A stretch of DNA of 64,000 bases, from contig NZ_KB905371.1 in NCBI RefSeq assembly GCF_000378985.1, positions 248,001 through 312,000 of the forward strand, read 5' to 3'. This stretch comes from Ensifer sp. BR816. GTDB lineage: Bacteria; Pseudomonadota; Alphaproteobacteria; Rhizobiales; Rhizobiaceae. A program made the translations under genes and the position numbers. Positions 28,713-38,304 of this stretch are shown here, in pieces. Below the pieces are notes generated by a model, which worked only from the letters and a program-made list of their open reading frames with translations, did no database searches and was not told where the DNA came from. Each line of letters opens with the position of its first letter. Positions within the stretch are counted from its first letter, which is position 1.

Positions 28713-30307
28713 GACAAAATCATCGCCGCCGTCAAACGTGGGCACCAAGTGTTAGATTCCATCCACTCTCATGTTCGCCTTTTCAAGCAGCAGGCATAGA
28801 AATTCTCCCGCCCGATTTTCTCGGACGTCGTGTTTCGCATGAGTGCGTCCTGGGGAAAGCAGGAGGCACGGTCAATGAACGACGGTTGATCATGCTCTGA
28901 TACGCGGGTTGAGTACCGCCGGACCTGATGCGTCGCGGAGCTTCCTCAGTCTAGTTGGCAGCGTCGGAATTAAACCGGCTGATAGTGGAAACGAGGGTTC
29001 TCCTGCCGTGACCGTGCCCCCAGCCTTGCCCAGGTGCACATGGCTTCTGATGGGTTCGTTCCTCCTCCTCTTTGCTTTCCTAAGATTTGGCGATGTTCAA
29101 CGCGGTGAGACCTGGCATGCAATCGCCCAGACAAAGCCCGACAGTTCACGGGCAATCGCCGTGGTTACGGTCGTTGCCGGCTTTCCGGCCTTCGTCAGCT
29201 TGCGATAACGGCTGCACAGCCGCTCCTGCGCTTTCCATGCCGTGTCGCGGATCGCTTTTGGGAGCTGCTCCTGGCGCAGCAATTGCTCGCCACTCACCCT
29301 TGCGGGAAACCGGTAGCTCCAGGCCGCCTCGATCAACATGCGGCGTGCGGTTCCGTTCCCCGCTTTTGTAATGCCGCCCTGACGTCGGGTTGCGCCGCTC
29401 GAATGCTCCGATGGTACGAGCCCCAGATAGGCCATCAGTTGACGCGGATTGGTAAAGCGACTGATATCGCCCAATTCGGCAATCATCGTTGCTGCGGTCA
29501 CCAAAGCCATGCCGCGCAGCGATTGCAGCGCCTGGACGACTGGGGCCAATGACCAATCGCTCAACATGATCTCGATCTGCTTCGTCAGCCGATCGCGCCG
29601 GTCCGTCGCAGCCTCGATCGTCGCGATATGATCCTCAAGCACAATGTGGTGGGCTGGTTGCGCGAAGCGAAGACCGGCCAGCCAGCGGCGGTGCATCTGC
29701 GTCCAGGCTGGACGGCCATAATGGCAGCCATGGCGCAGCAGGAACCCACTGAGTTGCTGGCGTGCCTGTCGCAGGCTGCGCACGGCAGCCAGGCGTGCCC
29801 GCACCAGATCGCGCATTGCCTCATGGGCGGGATCGGGGATCCAGACGGCGCTCAGCTCCCCAGCGCGATGAAGCCTTGCCAGATTGTGGGCATCCCGGCG
29901 GTCCGTCTTGATGCGATCGCCTGGCTTTCGCGGGATCAAAGACGGGGCGACAACGACGCAGTGATGGCCAGCGGCAGACAGTTGCCGCTGAATGCCGTAG
30001 CCGCAAGGTCCGGCTTCGTAGCAAAACTTCAGCGTCCGCCCCGACTGCGAAAGCTTCGCCAGCATGCGGGCCAAGGCCGTTGGTGTGTTTACGATCTGGC
30101 CAAACGCGCGCACGTCACCGCGCTTACCGCCATCGGCAAGTGCCACCGAAATCGTTTCTTTGTGAACATCTAATCCGACGTATGTGATAGTCTCGTCCAT
30201 GGCCCGTCTCCTATGCATGAGGCTCTACGAGAGGACCGCTCTCGCAACCCTCGATACCTGCATATTGTGAGACGGGTCACCCAGCCCCAGGCGAACATTT
30301 AGTCTAG
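28713..30307 (+). repeat. 1.6-kb direct repeat, copy 1
   Basis: This segment recurs at 59608-61202 in the same orientation, offset 30,895 bp. It appears identical by eye, and every frame translates identically. It contains the last about 28 codons of an IS630 transposase, about 300 bp of non-coding DNA and an IS110 transposase. The left flank here is IS5 remnant, whereas at copy 2 the full IS630 gene continues. Confidence 0.92.
29097..30218 (-). CDS. IS110-family transposase, copy 1
   Basis: 373 residues. RuvC-like DEDD domain (ITYVGLDVHKETISVALADG, KTDRRDAHNLARLH), then Transposase_20 (ALQSLRGMALVTAATMIAEL, RQLMAYLGLVPSEHSSG). It is of the IS1111 group by its C-terminus. Identical to the copy at 59992-61113. 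Intact. Confidence 0.93.
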   Translation of the reverse strand: MHRRRAMDETITYVGLDVHKETISVALADGGKRGDVRAFGQIVNTPTALARMLAKLSQSGRTLKFCYEAGPCGYGIQRQLSAAGHHCVVVAPSLIPRKPGDRIKTDRRDAHNLARLHRAGELSAVWIPDPAHEAMRDLVRARLAAVRSLRQARQQLSGFLLRHGCHYGRPAWTQMHRRWLAGLRFAQPAHHIVLEDHIATIEAATDRRDRLTKQIEIMLSDWSLAPVVQALQSLRGMALVTAATMIAELGDISRFTNPRQLMAYLGLVPSEHSSGATRRQGGITKAGNGTARRMLIEAAWSYRFPARVSGEQLLRQEQLPKAIRDTAWKAQERLCSRYRKLTKAGKPATTVTTAIARELSGFVWAIACQVSPR

Positions 30308-30545
30308 CGAACGGATTAGCCAATAGACACCATAGCCGGTCGGTCCGGCCCCGTAGCAGAAATAGACCCGATTGAGTTTGGGTGCGGATCCGCTGGATAA
30401 CTTGGTGCATGTTCATATCCGAAATGTCGACCTCGCCGAAGAAACGAACCTCCCCATCCGGTAGCTTCCGCAATCGCGATGGCGTTCCTCGCTTCGATTC
30501 CGACAAATGCTTCTATAATCCGCCCCCGCTCGTCCTCCTGTGATG
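30308..30545 (-). pseudogene. IS110-family transposase N-terminal remnant
   Basis: Minus-strand frames contain FVGIEARNAIAIAEA (decayed FVGID start), DGEVRFFGEVDISDMNM and a GPTGYGVYWLI-like piece in changing frames. It abuts the end of the 1.6-kb repeat, so the newer IS110 element may have entered this older one. Confidence 0.6.
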
Positions 30546-31267
30546 AGAATCGGCTCGGCCCGCCCGAGCAACCCTCGCACGCGCAGCGTAGGGCGAGCCT
30601 TCTGACCAACGGAGGCGAACACACGGTCTTACAAAGCTTCGCATGAGTTCACACAGTTCGCTGGGGGCAAATAGCAACAGCGACGGACGTTGCTTGCACC
30701 TGAATTCGGAGACATTCGGATGCAAGGCTCAAGCCGCAGATATTCCTCTTGCCACTTTGTCCCAAGACACCGGTGCCTTTCGCGACCCCATTGGTTTCTC
30801 TATTGCCAGATGCCTGACAAAATTTTGTCCGCAACGGTCAGGCACTGACGGAAGGCATGAAGATATTCTATTGAAACGGCAGGGTTTTCTATATTGGTAT
30901 GACTTTTGCTGATTAAGCAGCGACGTTACTTCGAACAGGGCCTTTCGATGTCTATACCGAGAATTTTCTTCAGAACCTCAATCGCACGCGATTCGTCGAA
31001 TAGATGCACGCGACCGCCAATTCCGGCGCCTGCGCATCCTTATCCTGCGGTTCGTCCGCCACGTCGGACTGCGTGCATTTCGCCTGCGTCTTTATATGCA
31101 CTGTCCTCAATCTACGCGGCGTCCTCTTCCAGCTCTCGGCGGGGGCGGGAGCGTGGTGAGCGCCCGTTCGGTCCCGCCTTGCTCACCATGGCTGCCCCCC
31201 TTGGCGCGATTGCCTCGCCGACAATGAGAGAGGACCTGCGCCGTCGGGCCCGCCCAGGGCAATTCCC
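30546..31267. other. gene-poor stretch upstream of arcA
   Basis: About 720 bp. A minus-strand frame at 30950-31020 reads protein-like (GGRVHLFDESRAIEVLKKIL) but is too short to assign. The arcA promoter should lie at the right end; no regulator site was recognised. Confidence 0.4.
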
Positions 31268-32185
31268 ATGATGAGGTTAGGTGTGCATTCTGAGGTCGCC
31301 CGGCTGCGAGAAGTGCTGGTGCACCGGCCAGACCCTAGCCTCCGCCGCCTCACGCCGGGGAACTGTAAGGACCTTCTTTTTGACGACGTACTTTGGGTGG
31401 AGCGCGCCGGACAAGAGCACGACATGTTCGTGGAGGCCCTGCGCGACCTTGGCGTGTTGGTTCACTCGTTTGACCCTGCAACGATGGCGTTGCCGGAAGC
31501 GCGACGTTGGCTACTCGACCGGCGTGTGAGTCCTTCCGCTGTCGGGCAAGACATGGTCGATGAAATGCGGGGCTGGCTCGAGGAGATTTCTCCTGATCAA
31601 CTCGCGGCCTGTCTGGTGAGCGGGATTTTGGCTGCGGAAATCCCGTTCGAACCGCGCAGCCTGAAACGCTGGCGCCGGATGATTTCGCCCTGCCGCCATT
31701 ACCGAACCAGCTTTTCACACGTGACAGCTCCTGTTGGATCTATAACGGCGTCTCTGTCAACGCCATGTATTGGCCCGCGAGACAGCCTGAAGCTGCGAAT
31801 GTCGAGGCGGTCTACCGATTCCATCCCCGGTTTCGCGAGGCGAGCTTCACTTACCTGTTGCCCAATGGAACAGACCCCGCTTCAAGTCTCGAGGGCGGAG
31901 ATGTGATGCCGATCGGCGGCGGTGTTGTGCTGATTGGAATGGGCGAACGAACCACACCGCGGGCAGTGGAGGCTCTGGCGCGTCGCTTGTTCACGACGGG
32001 CGAAGTGACCCGCGTCATGGCAGCGCTGATGCCGCGAGATCGCAGCTTTATGCATCTTGACACAGTCTTCACTTTTTGCGACCGCGACCTCGTGACGATC
32101 TACCCGCAGGTCGTTGAGCTGCTGCAGACGTTTTCGCTGCGACCGAGCAATGCTGAGGGTGTGCTCGATGTCACTAAGGAGACTA
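31268..32185 (+). pseudogene. arcA: arginine deiminase, 5' part (split by IS630)
   Basis: Begins RLGVHSEVARLREVLVHRP and LTPGNCKDLLFDDVLWVE, the ADI N-terminus. It then shifts frame near 31670 into LPPLPNQLFTRDSSCWIYNG and continues through LEGGDVMPIGGGVVLIGMGE (substrate Asp region) and MHLDTVFTFCDRD (catalytic His/Asp). At 32184 it meets an IS630 element. ADI converts arginine to citrulline and ammonia. Removing the element joins DVTKE to TRPFLSVVAEALGLK exactly in frame. The gene has a frameshift plus the insertion. Confidence 0.92.
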
Positions 32186-32392
32186 GAGCAACGTGCATTC
32201 ATGTGTGTTCATATCCTGCTGCTTTGAAGTAGTTTCTGCACTCGGTTGTTGAGAAGAGGGAGCAGATGTCGCCGATTGCTTGCCAGAGGCCGTCGATGGT
32301 GCGGACGGCGCGAGCTCGCAGGTGTGCCTTGAGCTTTGCGAATGCCATTTCGATCGGGTTGAGATCGGGGCTGTAGATGGGGTATTCGGCTT
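32186..32392 (-). pseudogene. IS630 transposase, C-terminal piece
   Basis: Minus-strand frame reads YSPDLNPIEMAFAKLKAHLR (the DDE third-acid region), then TIDGLWQAIGDICSLFS and ECRNYFKAAGYEHT ending at the element's left tip. It was cut from the rest of the gene by IS110. Confidence 0.85.
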
Positions 32393-33790
32393 AGCGCCTC
32401 TCTTCAAGGCTTCGTGTGGTAGAGGCGCTGCGCTTCGAGTTGATGATAGACGTGGTCTGTTGAGAACAGCCACAAGCATCAGGAAAGGAAGCGCAGCATG
32501 AAGTATTATGCCGGGTTGGACGTTTCGGTGAAAGAGACGTCAGTATGCATCATCGACGAAGTCGGCAAGATTTGCCGTGAAGTGAAAGTCCCAAGCCACC
32601 CGGATGACCTTATCCGGGTCCTGCAGGACCCAGCCTGGCAGCTGACGCGCGTAGGGCTTGAGGCTGGACCACTGTCGCAATGGCTGTTCAGCGGACTGGC
32701 GGAAGCCGGCTTGCCGACGATCTGCATTGAGACCCGGCACACGAAGGCGTTTCTCAAGGCGCAGGTCAACAAGAGCGACCGCAATGATGCCCGCGGCATT
32801 GCGCAGATGATGCGGGTCAATCTGTTCCGGCCGGTGCACGTCAAGACGCTGACGAGCCAGAAGCGCCGTGTCCTTTTGAGCGCCCGCAAGTTGCTCCAGG
32901 AGAAAGCGGTCGCCTTCGAGAATGACATCCGCGGTTTGTTGCGCAACTTTGGACTCAAGGTCGGCGCCGTCGGTGCAGTCAAGTTTGAAGAACGAATTCG
33001 CGAACTCGTCGAGGACGTGCCCGAGATCCGCGACATCATCGAGCCGTTGCTGGCCGCCCGGCGGAAACTGCGCGAAGAGTTCGTGAAACTCCACCGGAAG
33101 CTGCTGTCGATCGTCCGGGGTGACGAGGTCTGCCAGCGCTTGATGACGATCCCCGGCGTGGGACCTGTCGTCTCTCTGGCCTTCAGGGCCACAATCGATG
33201 TTCCGGCCCGCTTCAGCAACTCGAAAGCTGTTGGTCCAGCATTGGGTCTGACGCCGGTACTCAATCAGTCTGGCGAAAGTCGTCGCGTCGGCCGCGTCTC
33301 ACTCTGCGGCGACGGCATGATGCGCACGCTCCTCTATGAAGCCGCCCAATGCCTGCTGACGCGTGTGACGAAATGGTCCTGGTTGAAAGCCTGGGCAATG
33401 AATGTCGCCAAACGACGGGGTTGTCAGAAAGCCGTCGTCGCGTTGTCTCGGCGACTGGCAGTGATCATGCATCGCATGTGGAGCAATGGGACCGAATTCC
33501 GCTGGACGAGGGAAAGTCTGCCGGCAGTTGCTTGAACGATATTGGGCAAGGAGTTTAGCATTCCGCCAGCCGGCGGAAGGACGTCCTTCGCGGGACGATG
33601 GATGAGATGAGTTCGTTGCCGCCCTGGTTCCGACCGCACATTGCGATCAGGACGCGCTGTAGATTGTTCCGTCTTGTCCTTCTAACCCCATATTGGGAGG
33701 GCCGAGGCGCGCCGATCCCGGAGAGAAGCAAGAGCCCGCGAAAGACATCAGAAGTCGGCAGAGTAGATTGCTCGAAAGTGCTTGACCTCA
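32393..33790 (+). mobile_element. IS110-family element nested in IS630
   Basis: The boundaries are approximate and are inferred from where the IS630 reading frame breaks (left near 32393, right near 33790). It contains one transposase gene. The about 250 bp after the gene are non-coding, as in many IS110 elements. Confidence 0.7.
32498..33535 (+). CDS. IS110-family transposase
   Basis: 345 residues. Starts KYYAGLDVSVKETSVCIIDE (first Asp of DEDD), has LEAGPLSQWL and KSDRNDARGIAQMM, then the C-terminal MTIPGVGPVVSLAFRATID. Intact. Closely similar to the frameshifted IS110 gene at 57396-58432, so both belong to one IS type. Confidence 0.93.
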   Translation: MKYYAGLDVSVKETSVCIIDEVGKICREVKVPSHPDDLIRVLQDPAWQLTRVGLEAGPLSQWLFSGLAEAGLPTICIETRHTKAFLKAQVNKSDRNDARGIAQMMRVNLFRPVHVKTLTSQKRRVLLSARKLLQEKAVAFENDIRGLLRNFGLKVGAVGAVKFEERIRELVEDVPEIRDIIEPLLAARRKLREEFVKLHRKLLSIVRGDEVCQRLMTIPGVGPVVSLAFRATIDVPARFSNSKAVGPALGLTPVLNQSGESRRVGRVSLCGDGMMRTLLYEAAQCLLTRVTKWSWLKAWAMNVAKRRGCQKAVVALSRRLAVIMHRMWSNGTEFRWTRESLPAVA

Positions 33791-34582
33791 ACACGCCGAA
33801 TAGAGAAGGGCGGCAGGAACAACATCCATGCACCCCGCGCCCGGATGGCCGCTTCGGCCCTCGGGCTCTTGTGGGCGGCGAGATTGTCGAGGATGACGAC
33901 ATCGCCCGGTGACAGCGTCGGGGCGAGCTGGGTCTCGACATAGGTCTCGAAGATGCGCCGGTTCATCGGCCGATCGACGACGAAGGGGGCGGTCAGCCCA
34001 TAACACCTGAGCCCGGCGATGAAGGTCTGTGTCTTCCAGTGCCCGAACGGCGCCTTGGAGCGCAGACGCTGGCCCTTCAGGCAGCGGCCCCGCAGACGGA
34101 TCATCTTTGTCGTTGTGCCGGTCTCATCGAGGAAGACGAGCCTGTGCGGTTCAAGCCGCATCCTCGGCTGGCGCTTCGCCACCCATTCTTCGCGCGCCTT
34201 TGCGATGTCCGGTCGATCCTGTTCGCTGGCCAGCAGCGTTTTTTTTGAAGCGATAGCCGTTGCGGATCAGCCAGCGCGAGATCGACGAGGGCGCCACCAC
34301 CGTGCCGCGCTCGGCCAGTTCAGCGGCAAGCTCGGGCATGGTGATGTCGTCCTTCTCGCGCACGCGTCGCATCAGGAAATCCCGGTGCGGATCAAGCTTG
34401 GAATAGCGCCAGCCGCCTTCCGGCTTCGGGGCCAGGCTGCCGGTTGCACGCCAGACCGCCATCAGCTTCACCACGAAGGAAACCGAGACACCAAACTGGG
34501 CGGCCGCCGCATGTCGCGACCGACCACCATCAACAAATCGCGCTATCCGCTCGCGCAGATCAAGGGAATAGGCCTTGGTCAT
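33748..34582 (-). pseudogene. IS630 transposase, N-terminal and central parts (two overlapping frames)
   Basis: Frame A (34582-34151) holds the helix-turn-helix (SLDLRERIARFVDGG, HAAAAQFGVSVSFVVK). Frame B (34182-33748) holds the DDE core (LVFLDETGTTTKM, GDVVILDNLAAHKSP). The two join by a -1 shift at a run of eight A (34239-34246, minus strand), giving YRFKKTLLASEQDRPDIAKA, a normal IS630 sequence. This is the usual programmed frameshift arrangement. The frame ends at LPPFS, where IS110 has cut it from its C-terminus at 32186-32392. Confidence 0.88.
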
Positions 34583-34664
34583 CGCAAATCACCTCCACCC
34601 GAAGTGAATCACGAAATCGCCGAAACCGGAATCCCCGGCGATTCAGTCAGAACATCCGCCGCTC

Positions 34665-34950
34665 TAGACCTTTCTTATCAGTAGTGGCCGAGGCGCTGGG
34701 GTTGAAAGCTCTCCGTACTGTCGCGACCGGTGGTGATAGCTTCGCGGCCGAGCGGGAGCAATGGGACGCCGCTAATAATGTGATCGCCGTCGAGCCGGGC
34801 GTTGTGATTGCTTACGAGCGAAACGTATACACGAACACGCTGTTGAGGCGCGCCGGCGTGGAGGTGATCACGGTCGACGGTGCGGCACTCAGCCGTGGCC
34901 GTGGAGGCGGACACTGTATGACTTGCCCACTGGTGCGCGATCCGATCTGA
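34665..34950 (+). pseudogene. arcA: arginine deiminase, 3' part
   Basis: Continues the arcA frame after the IS630 element: RPFLSVVAEALGLKALRTVA, then GGDSFAAEREQWDAANNVIAV, and ends GRGGGHCMTCPLVRDPI. The catalytic Cys of ADI lies in the GGGHCMTCP motif and is kept. The last residues are slightly shorter than usual. Confidence 0.92.
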
Positions 34951-35432
34951 CCAAAGGCACTATGACACGACCCGCGAGGCACAGCAAAGACCATTCGCAA
35001 TCTCGGCGATTTCAGCTCAATGTCGTCTCCTGCGTCCACGCAAGCGGCCGTGGAACGAGCAGGCATATTACTCCTGCACCATCGACAAGCCCGCCAACTC
35101 AATCGGTCCGCTATCAATACGATCGGCGGCGATTGCCTCGGGAAGACCGAAATGCACAAGTATATTCTGATGCGCCGCACTATCCGCCGCAGAGCGCCAC
35201 GTCTACGGAAGCGCGAAAAATGTAACTGCAACCCTGGAGAGTCGTGATCGGAACCGCGCCGGATCGGCGACATACGACAACCCACCCTGTTCGACGCGTA
35301 GGCTTCGCGATCGAGGTGGCACGCGAGAGCGACTTTCCGGAACGGATTTCTGCCAGTCGATATGATCGCCGACCAAGGACCCGCTCGACGACATGTTCCA
35401 ACGCGCACGCTAACCCGATCGGAGGCCTCCCC
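34951..35432. other. no assigned gene between arcA and ctlX remnants
   Basis: About 480 bp with several short frames on both strands; no family recognised. May hold remains of another arginine-pathway gene. Confidence 0.35.
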
Positions 35433-36235
35433 ATGTCAGCACGTTTAGAATTCTCGGTTCAGGCCCCTTCCGCGGTGGTTATGGTCCGTCCGCATCATTT
35501 CTCGGTCAATACTGAGACTGCGGCAGCAACGCTCCGGATTCAGTGTTTGCGAACAACTGGTTTTCAACCCACGCTGGCGGTTGCGTGGCGATCTATCCGA
35601 TGAAAGCCTTAAGCCGCCGGCGTGAGCGCCGGACCGATATTATTGACATGTTGAAGACCCGATATAGAGTACGGGAGGTAATCGACTATTCTGGTCTTGA
35701 GCCGGATGGGCTCTTCTTGGAAGGTACAGGTTCGATGGTGATCGATCATATCGATCGGGTTGCCTATGCCGTAAGATCCGAGCGCACCCATCCAATTGCA
35801 CTTGAAAGGTTTTGTACCCAGTTCAGTTTTGAGCCAATGGTGTTCTCGGCGAAGGACCCCAGCGGGTTCGATATCTATCATACGAACGTGCTGATGTGCG
35901 TCGGGACCGATTTCGTCATGATCGGGCTCGACATGATTACTAACCCAGGGAGGCGGCGCGAAATCATCAATCGCTTCGAACGCGCCGGCCGCAGGGTGAT
36001 CGGGCTCACCAATACCCAGATTGAGAAGTTTGCAGGCAATGCGATTGAGCTCCTGGGCGGGAACGGGCGCATTTTGGCCCTGTCGACGACCGCCTTATTG
36101 GCATTGACGACGGATCAGATTGACATGATCGGCGAGAGCGCGCGGCTGCTGCCGCTAGCAATTCCTACGATCGAGCGGGCCGGCGGTTCCGTGCGATGCA
36201 CGATCGCTGGCGTGCACCTCACGCCCCGGGATTAG
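35433..36235 (+). pseudogene. ctlX: CtlX-like arginine/citrulline deiminase-superfamily protein, internally deleted
   Basis: Starts at an ATG with GGAGG upstream: SARLEFSVQAPSAVVMVRPH then HFSVNTETAA. After a deletion of perhaps 50 codons it resumes in another frame as SVFANNWFSTHAGG. It runs through YSGLEPDGLFLEGTGSMVID, IYHTNVLMCVGTDFVMIGLD and FAGNAIELLG to the normal C-terminus TIERAGGSVRCTIAGVHL. The family (amidinotransferase fold, citrulline-utilisation type CtlX) fits next to arcA. The junction near 35545 destroys the frame. Confidence 0.82.
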
Positions 36236-36654
36236 AAGCAGTCCGTCCGCTACGAACATTCACAATTACGGATCTGTACCTGCAAGATTGGAAAACAGGT
36301 TTGCTGCACAAATCACAAAGTTTCAGGGAGTGCGAGAACCACCTGAATCAAATCAGACATGATGACCGCATCGGCAACGATGCGGGGGTTTTCATGAGAT
36401 ACTTTGCTAGAGGAGATCGTGACCAAGCAGTTCTGCTGCGTGCGATTATCGATGATTATGCGGCGATGGATGTACCGGTTTCGATGATCGACGCCTTCGT
36501 CAACCGCTGGACCTGGTCGGGGCCGGGCGGTGCCCGCGAGCATGATACCTGCCTACCGATCCACGTGATCTGCTCAGGCTCTCTGTCTACGGCTATTGTG
36601 CGCCGTGACGGCGCGGGAGGTGAACATGACTTACATTTCATCTCCCAGACTTGC
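36236..36654 (+). other. possible hypothetical ORF, not recognised
   Basis: A frame continues to about 36657 and contains QAVLLRAIIDDYAAMDVPVS and MIDAFVNRWTW, which look protein-like. There is no family I recognise and no clear start. Confidence 0.3.
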
Positions 36655-37065
36655 TGATCTTTGACCGGCCGCTGCAATGCCGCCCCTCGTTGACGCGCAG
36701 TCAGAGCTTGGCGCCCCTGGGTCTGCTCGATCCAGACGCCGAGAATCTCCTTGGTTCCATCGGGCAGGATGCCGAGCGCCGTAGATGGGTGTGTTGCGGA
36801 CGAAGCCTTCGTCCCTGATCTTGACCCGGATGGCATCGAAGAATACCAGTGGGTAGCAAATGTCGAGCGGCCGGTTCTGCCATCCGGCCACTTCGTCCGG
36901 GACGGCGTCGGTGTTGGCCGAGATCAGGTCCGGCGACACGTCGATGCCATAGAGTTCCTCCGGAGGGCCGCGGATCTTGCGCACGCTCATGGCGCGCGTA
37001 TACATCGACACGATCTTGGCGTGGAAGTTGGCAAAGCGGCGCTGATACCCTTCCAGGGCAGGTCA
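36655..37065 (-). pseudogene. IS256-family (mutator-type) transposase remnant
   Basis: On the minus strand: RRFANFHAKIVSMYTRAMSV, ELYGIDVSPDLISANTDAV, PLDICYPLVFFDAIRVKIRD and EGFVRNTPIY, then in a shifted frame ALGILPDGTKEILGVWIEQT. These are the central blocks of an IS256-type transposase, including the first catalytic Asp region. Both ends are missing. Confidence 0.85.
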
Positions 37066-38304
37066 GGCGTTTGTCCGTCGCGCAGGACGGCCCCCCATTC
37101 TTTTGTATGGACTTCCGACATTCTGTCCAACTTCGAACAAAGGAAGGGCTACGGAATTGTTTCGGCGACGCCTCGGCGCTGCAAAGCCAATGTAATGCAT
37201 AGCCTTAAGTCGAATGGCGCGGCGTTTGCTCCAGATCCAAGTGGGCCCCTGAGAAAGCACGTATAAACTAGGAACGGCCGTTGCTGACACCGCGAAGCCC
37301 CATACAAGCGCCTGAGAAGACCGTCCGTATTCCCGCTGAACGTCGGGACTCGGGTCCGCTTCAGAAGTCCATGCTCGGTAGCTGCATTGCGCATGATTAA
37401 CCTGAGGCGGATGCGCCATCGCGCGGCGCTCGCCGATTTGTCGCTGACCGATCTCATCCGCATGTGTGCGGAAGAAGTCCATCAAAGGACCACCGTAACA
37501 GGTCGGTATCTCCCTCGCGACCTTCTACGATGCACTGAACCTACGAAGCGGCTTTGAACGGTCAGCGCGCACGTTTGCCCGTAGAAGGCTGGTAAAGGTC
37601 AAACTTCTGTCGGAGTGGGGTGGTTGCGGTGGAGCGCTACAGGCGTTCCCCACAGTGGACAGATCGGGAAGAAGTATGTGGGGATCCGAGTAGGGGGCTA
37701 CCGTTTCATTTGGAATCAGCGCCATACAGATGGCGTCGTAGCTAAACCAGCCGCCACAGCAAAACGGACCGAGACGTAAGATTTGACGCGGAGGCCAGGT
37801 CGCCTCCGGTCTCGCGCAAATCACACGCATCAACACTTCAAACTGTTAATTGATGTAAGTGAAGTGTCATATGCTAAAAGGCAATTCACAATCATTTAAC
37901 AAATACGAAAAGAGGAATTATTATTAATAATGAGATTGTATGCTACAAGAGCATTCGCAGCGTGGAGTTCGTTTTTCTCTCCACCCGTCCGAAGGAGCAG
38001 AGTTTCGCATAATATGCCCTTCGTAGGATGAAGAAAGAAGCGCGGTATCGTGCAATTAACTGGGCAGAGAAACGCGTGATGGTTTTGCAAAAGTTTTATC
38101 TGCACGACGAACGATACTTACAAATTCGCTCGCCGCACTGCTCATCTCGGGTCACCCTATTTCGACTGGACGCGCTCTCGGCAGATTCCTGAATTGCCTC
38201 CTTGAGGCATCAAAGGCGCGCGAAAGAGCGTGACTTGAGCCTTGAAACCCTAAATTTCTCCCAATCCAAGGTTGGTAGCCTTCATTCGCAGGAGCTTAAT
38301 ATAC
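37066..38304. other. long gene-poor region upstream of the carbamoyltransferase gene
   Basis: About 1.2 kb without a convincing gene. 37,840-37,935 is conspicuously AT-rich for this window and could hold a promoter. AGGAG at 38290-38294 is the likely ribosome-binding site for the next gene. I searched by eye for a nod box and found no convincing match. Confidence 0.45.

Larger units (their letters stand above)
32186..34664 (-). mobile_element. IS630-family element, itself interrupted by IS110
   Basis: The ends read GAGCAACG (left) and, on the minus strand at the right, GAGCGGCG. A TA dinucleotide flanks both sides (32184-32185 and 34665-34666), the target duplication of IS630. The transposase lies on the minus strand. 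Its last about 60 codons are at 32186-32390 and the rest at 33780-34582. The gap is filled by an IS110-family element. The host gene is arcA. Confidence 0.88.

Noticed and set aside
28909..29208. 99-codon plus-strand frame with one hydrophobic segment, present in both repeat copies
   Set aside because: It overlaps the start of the repeat and the 3' end of the IS110 transposase on the other strand; no ribosome-binding site or homology. Conservation is explained by the repeat itself.
38230..38304. Possible nod box before the carbamoyltransferase gene (ATCCAAGGTTGGTAG)
   Set aside because: Only the first few bases resemble the consensus; the conserved downstream half is absent.
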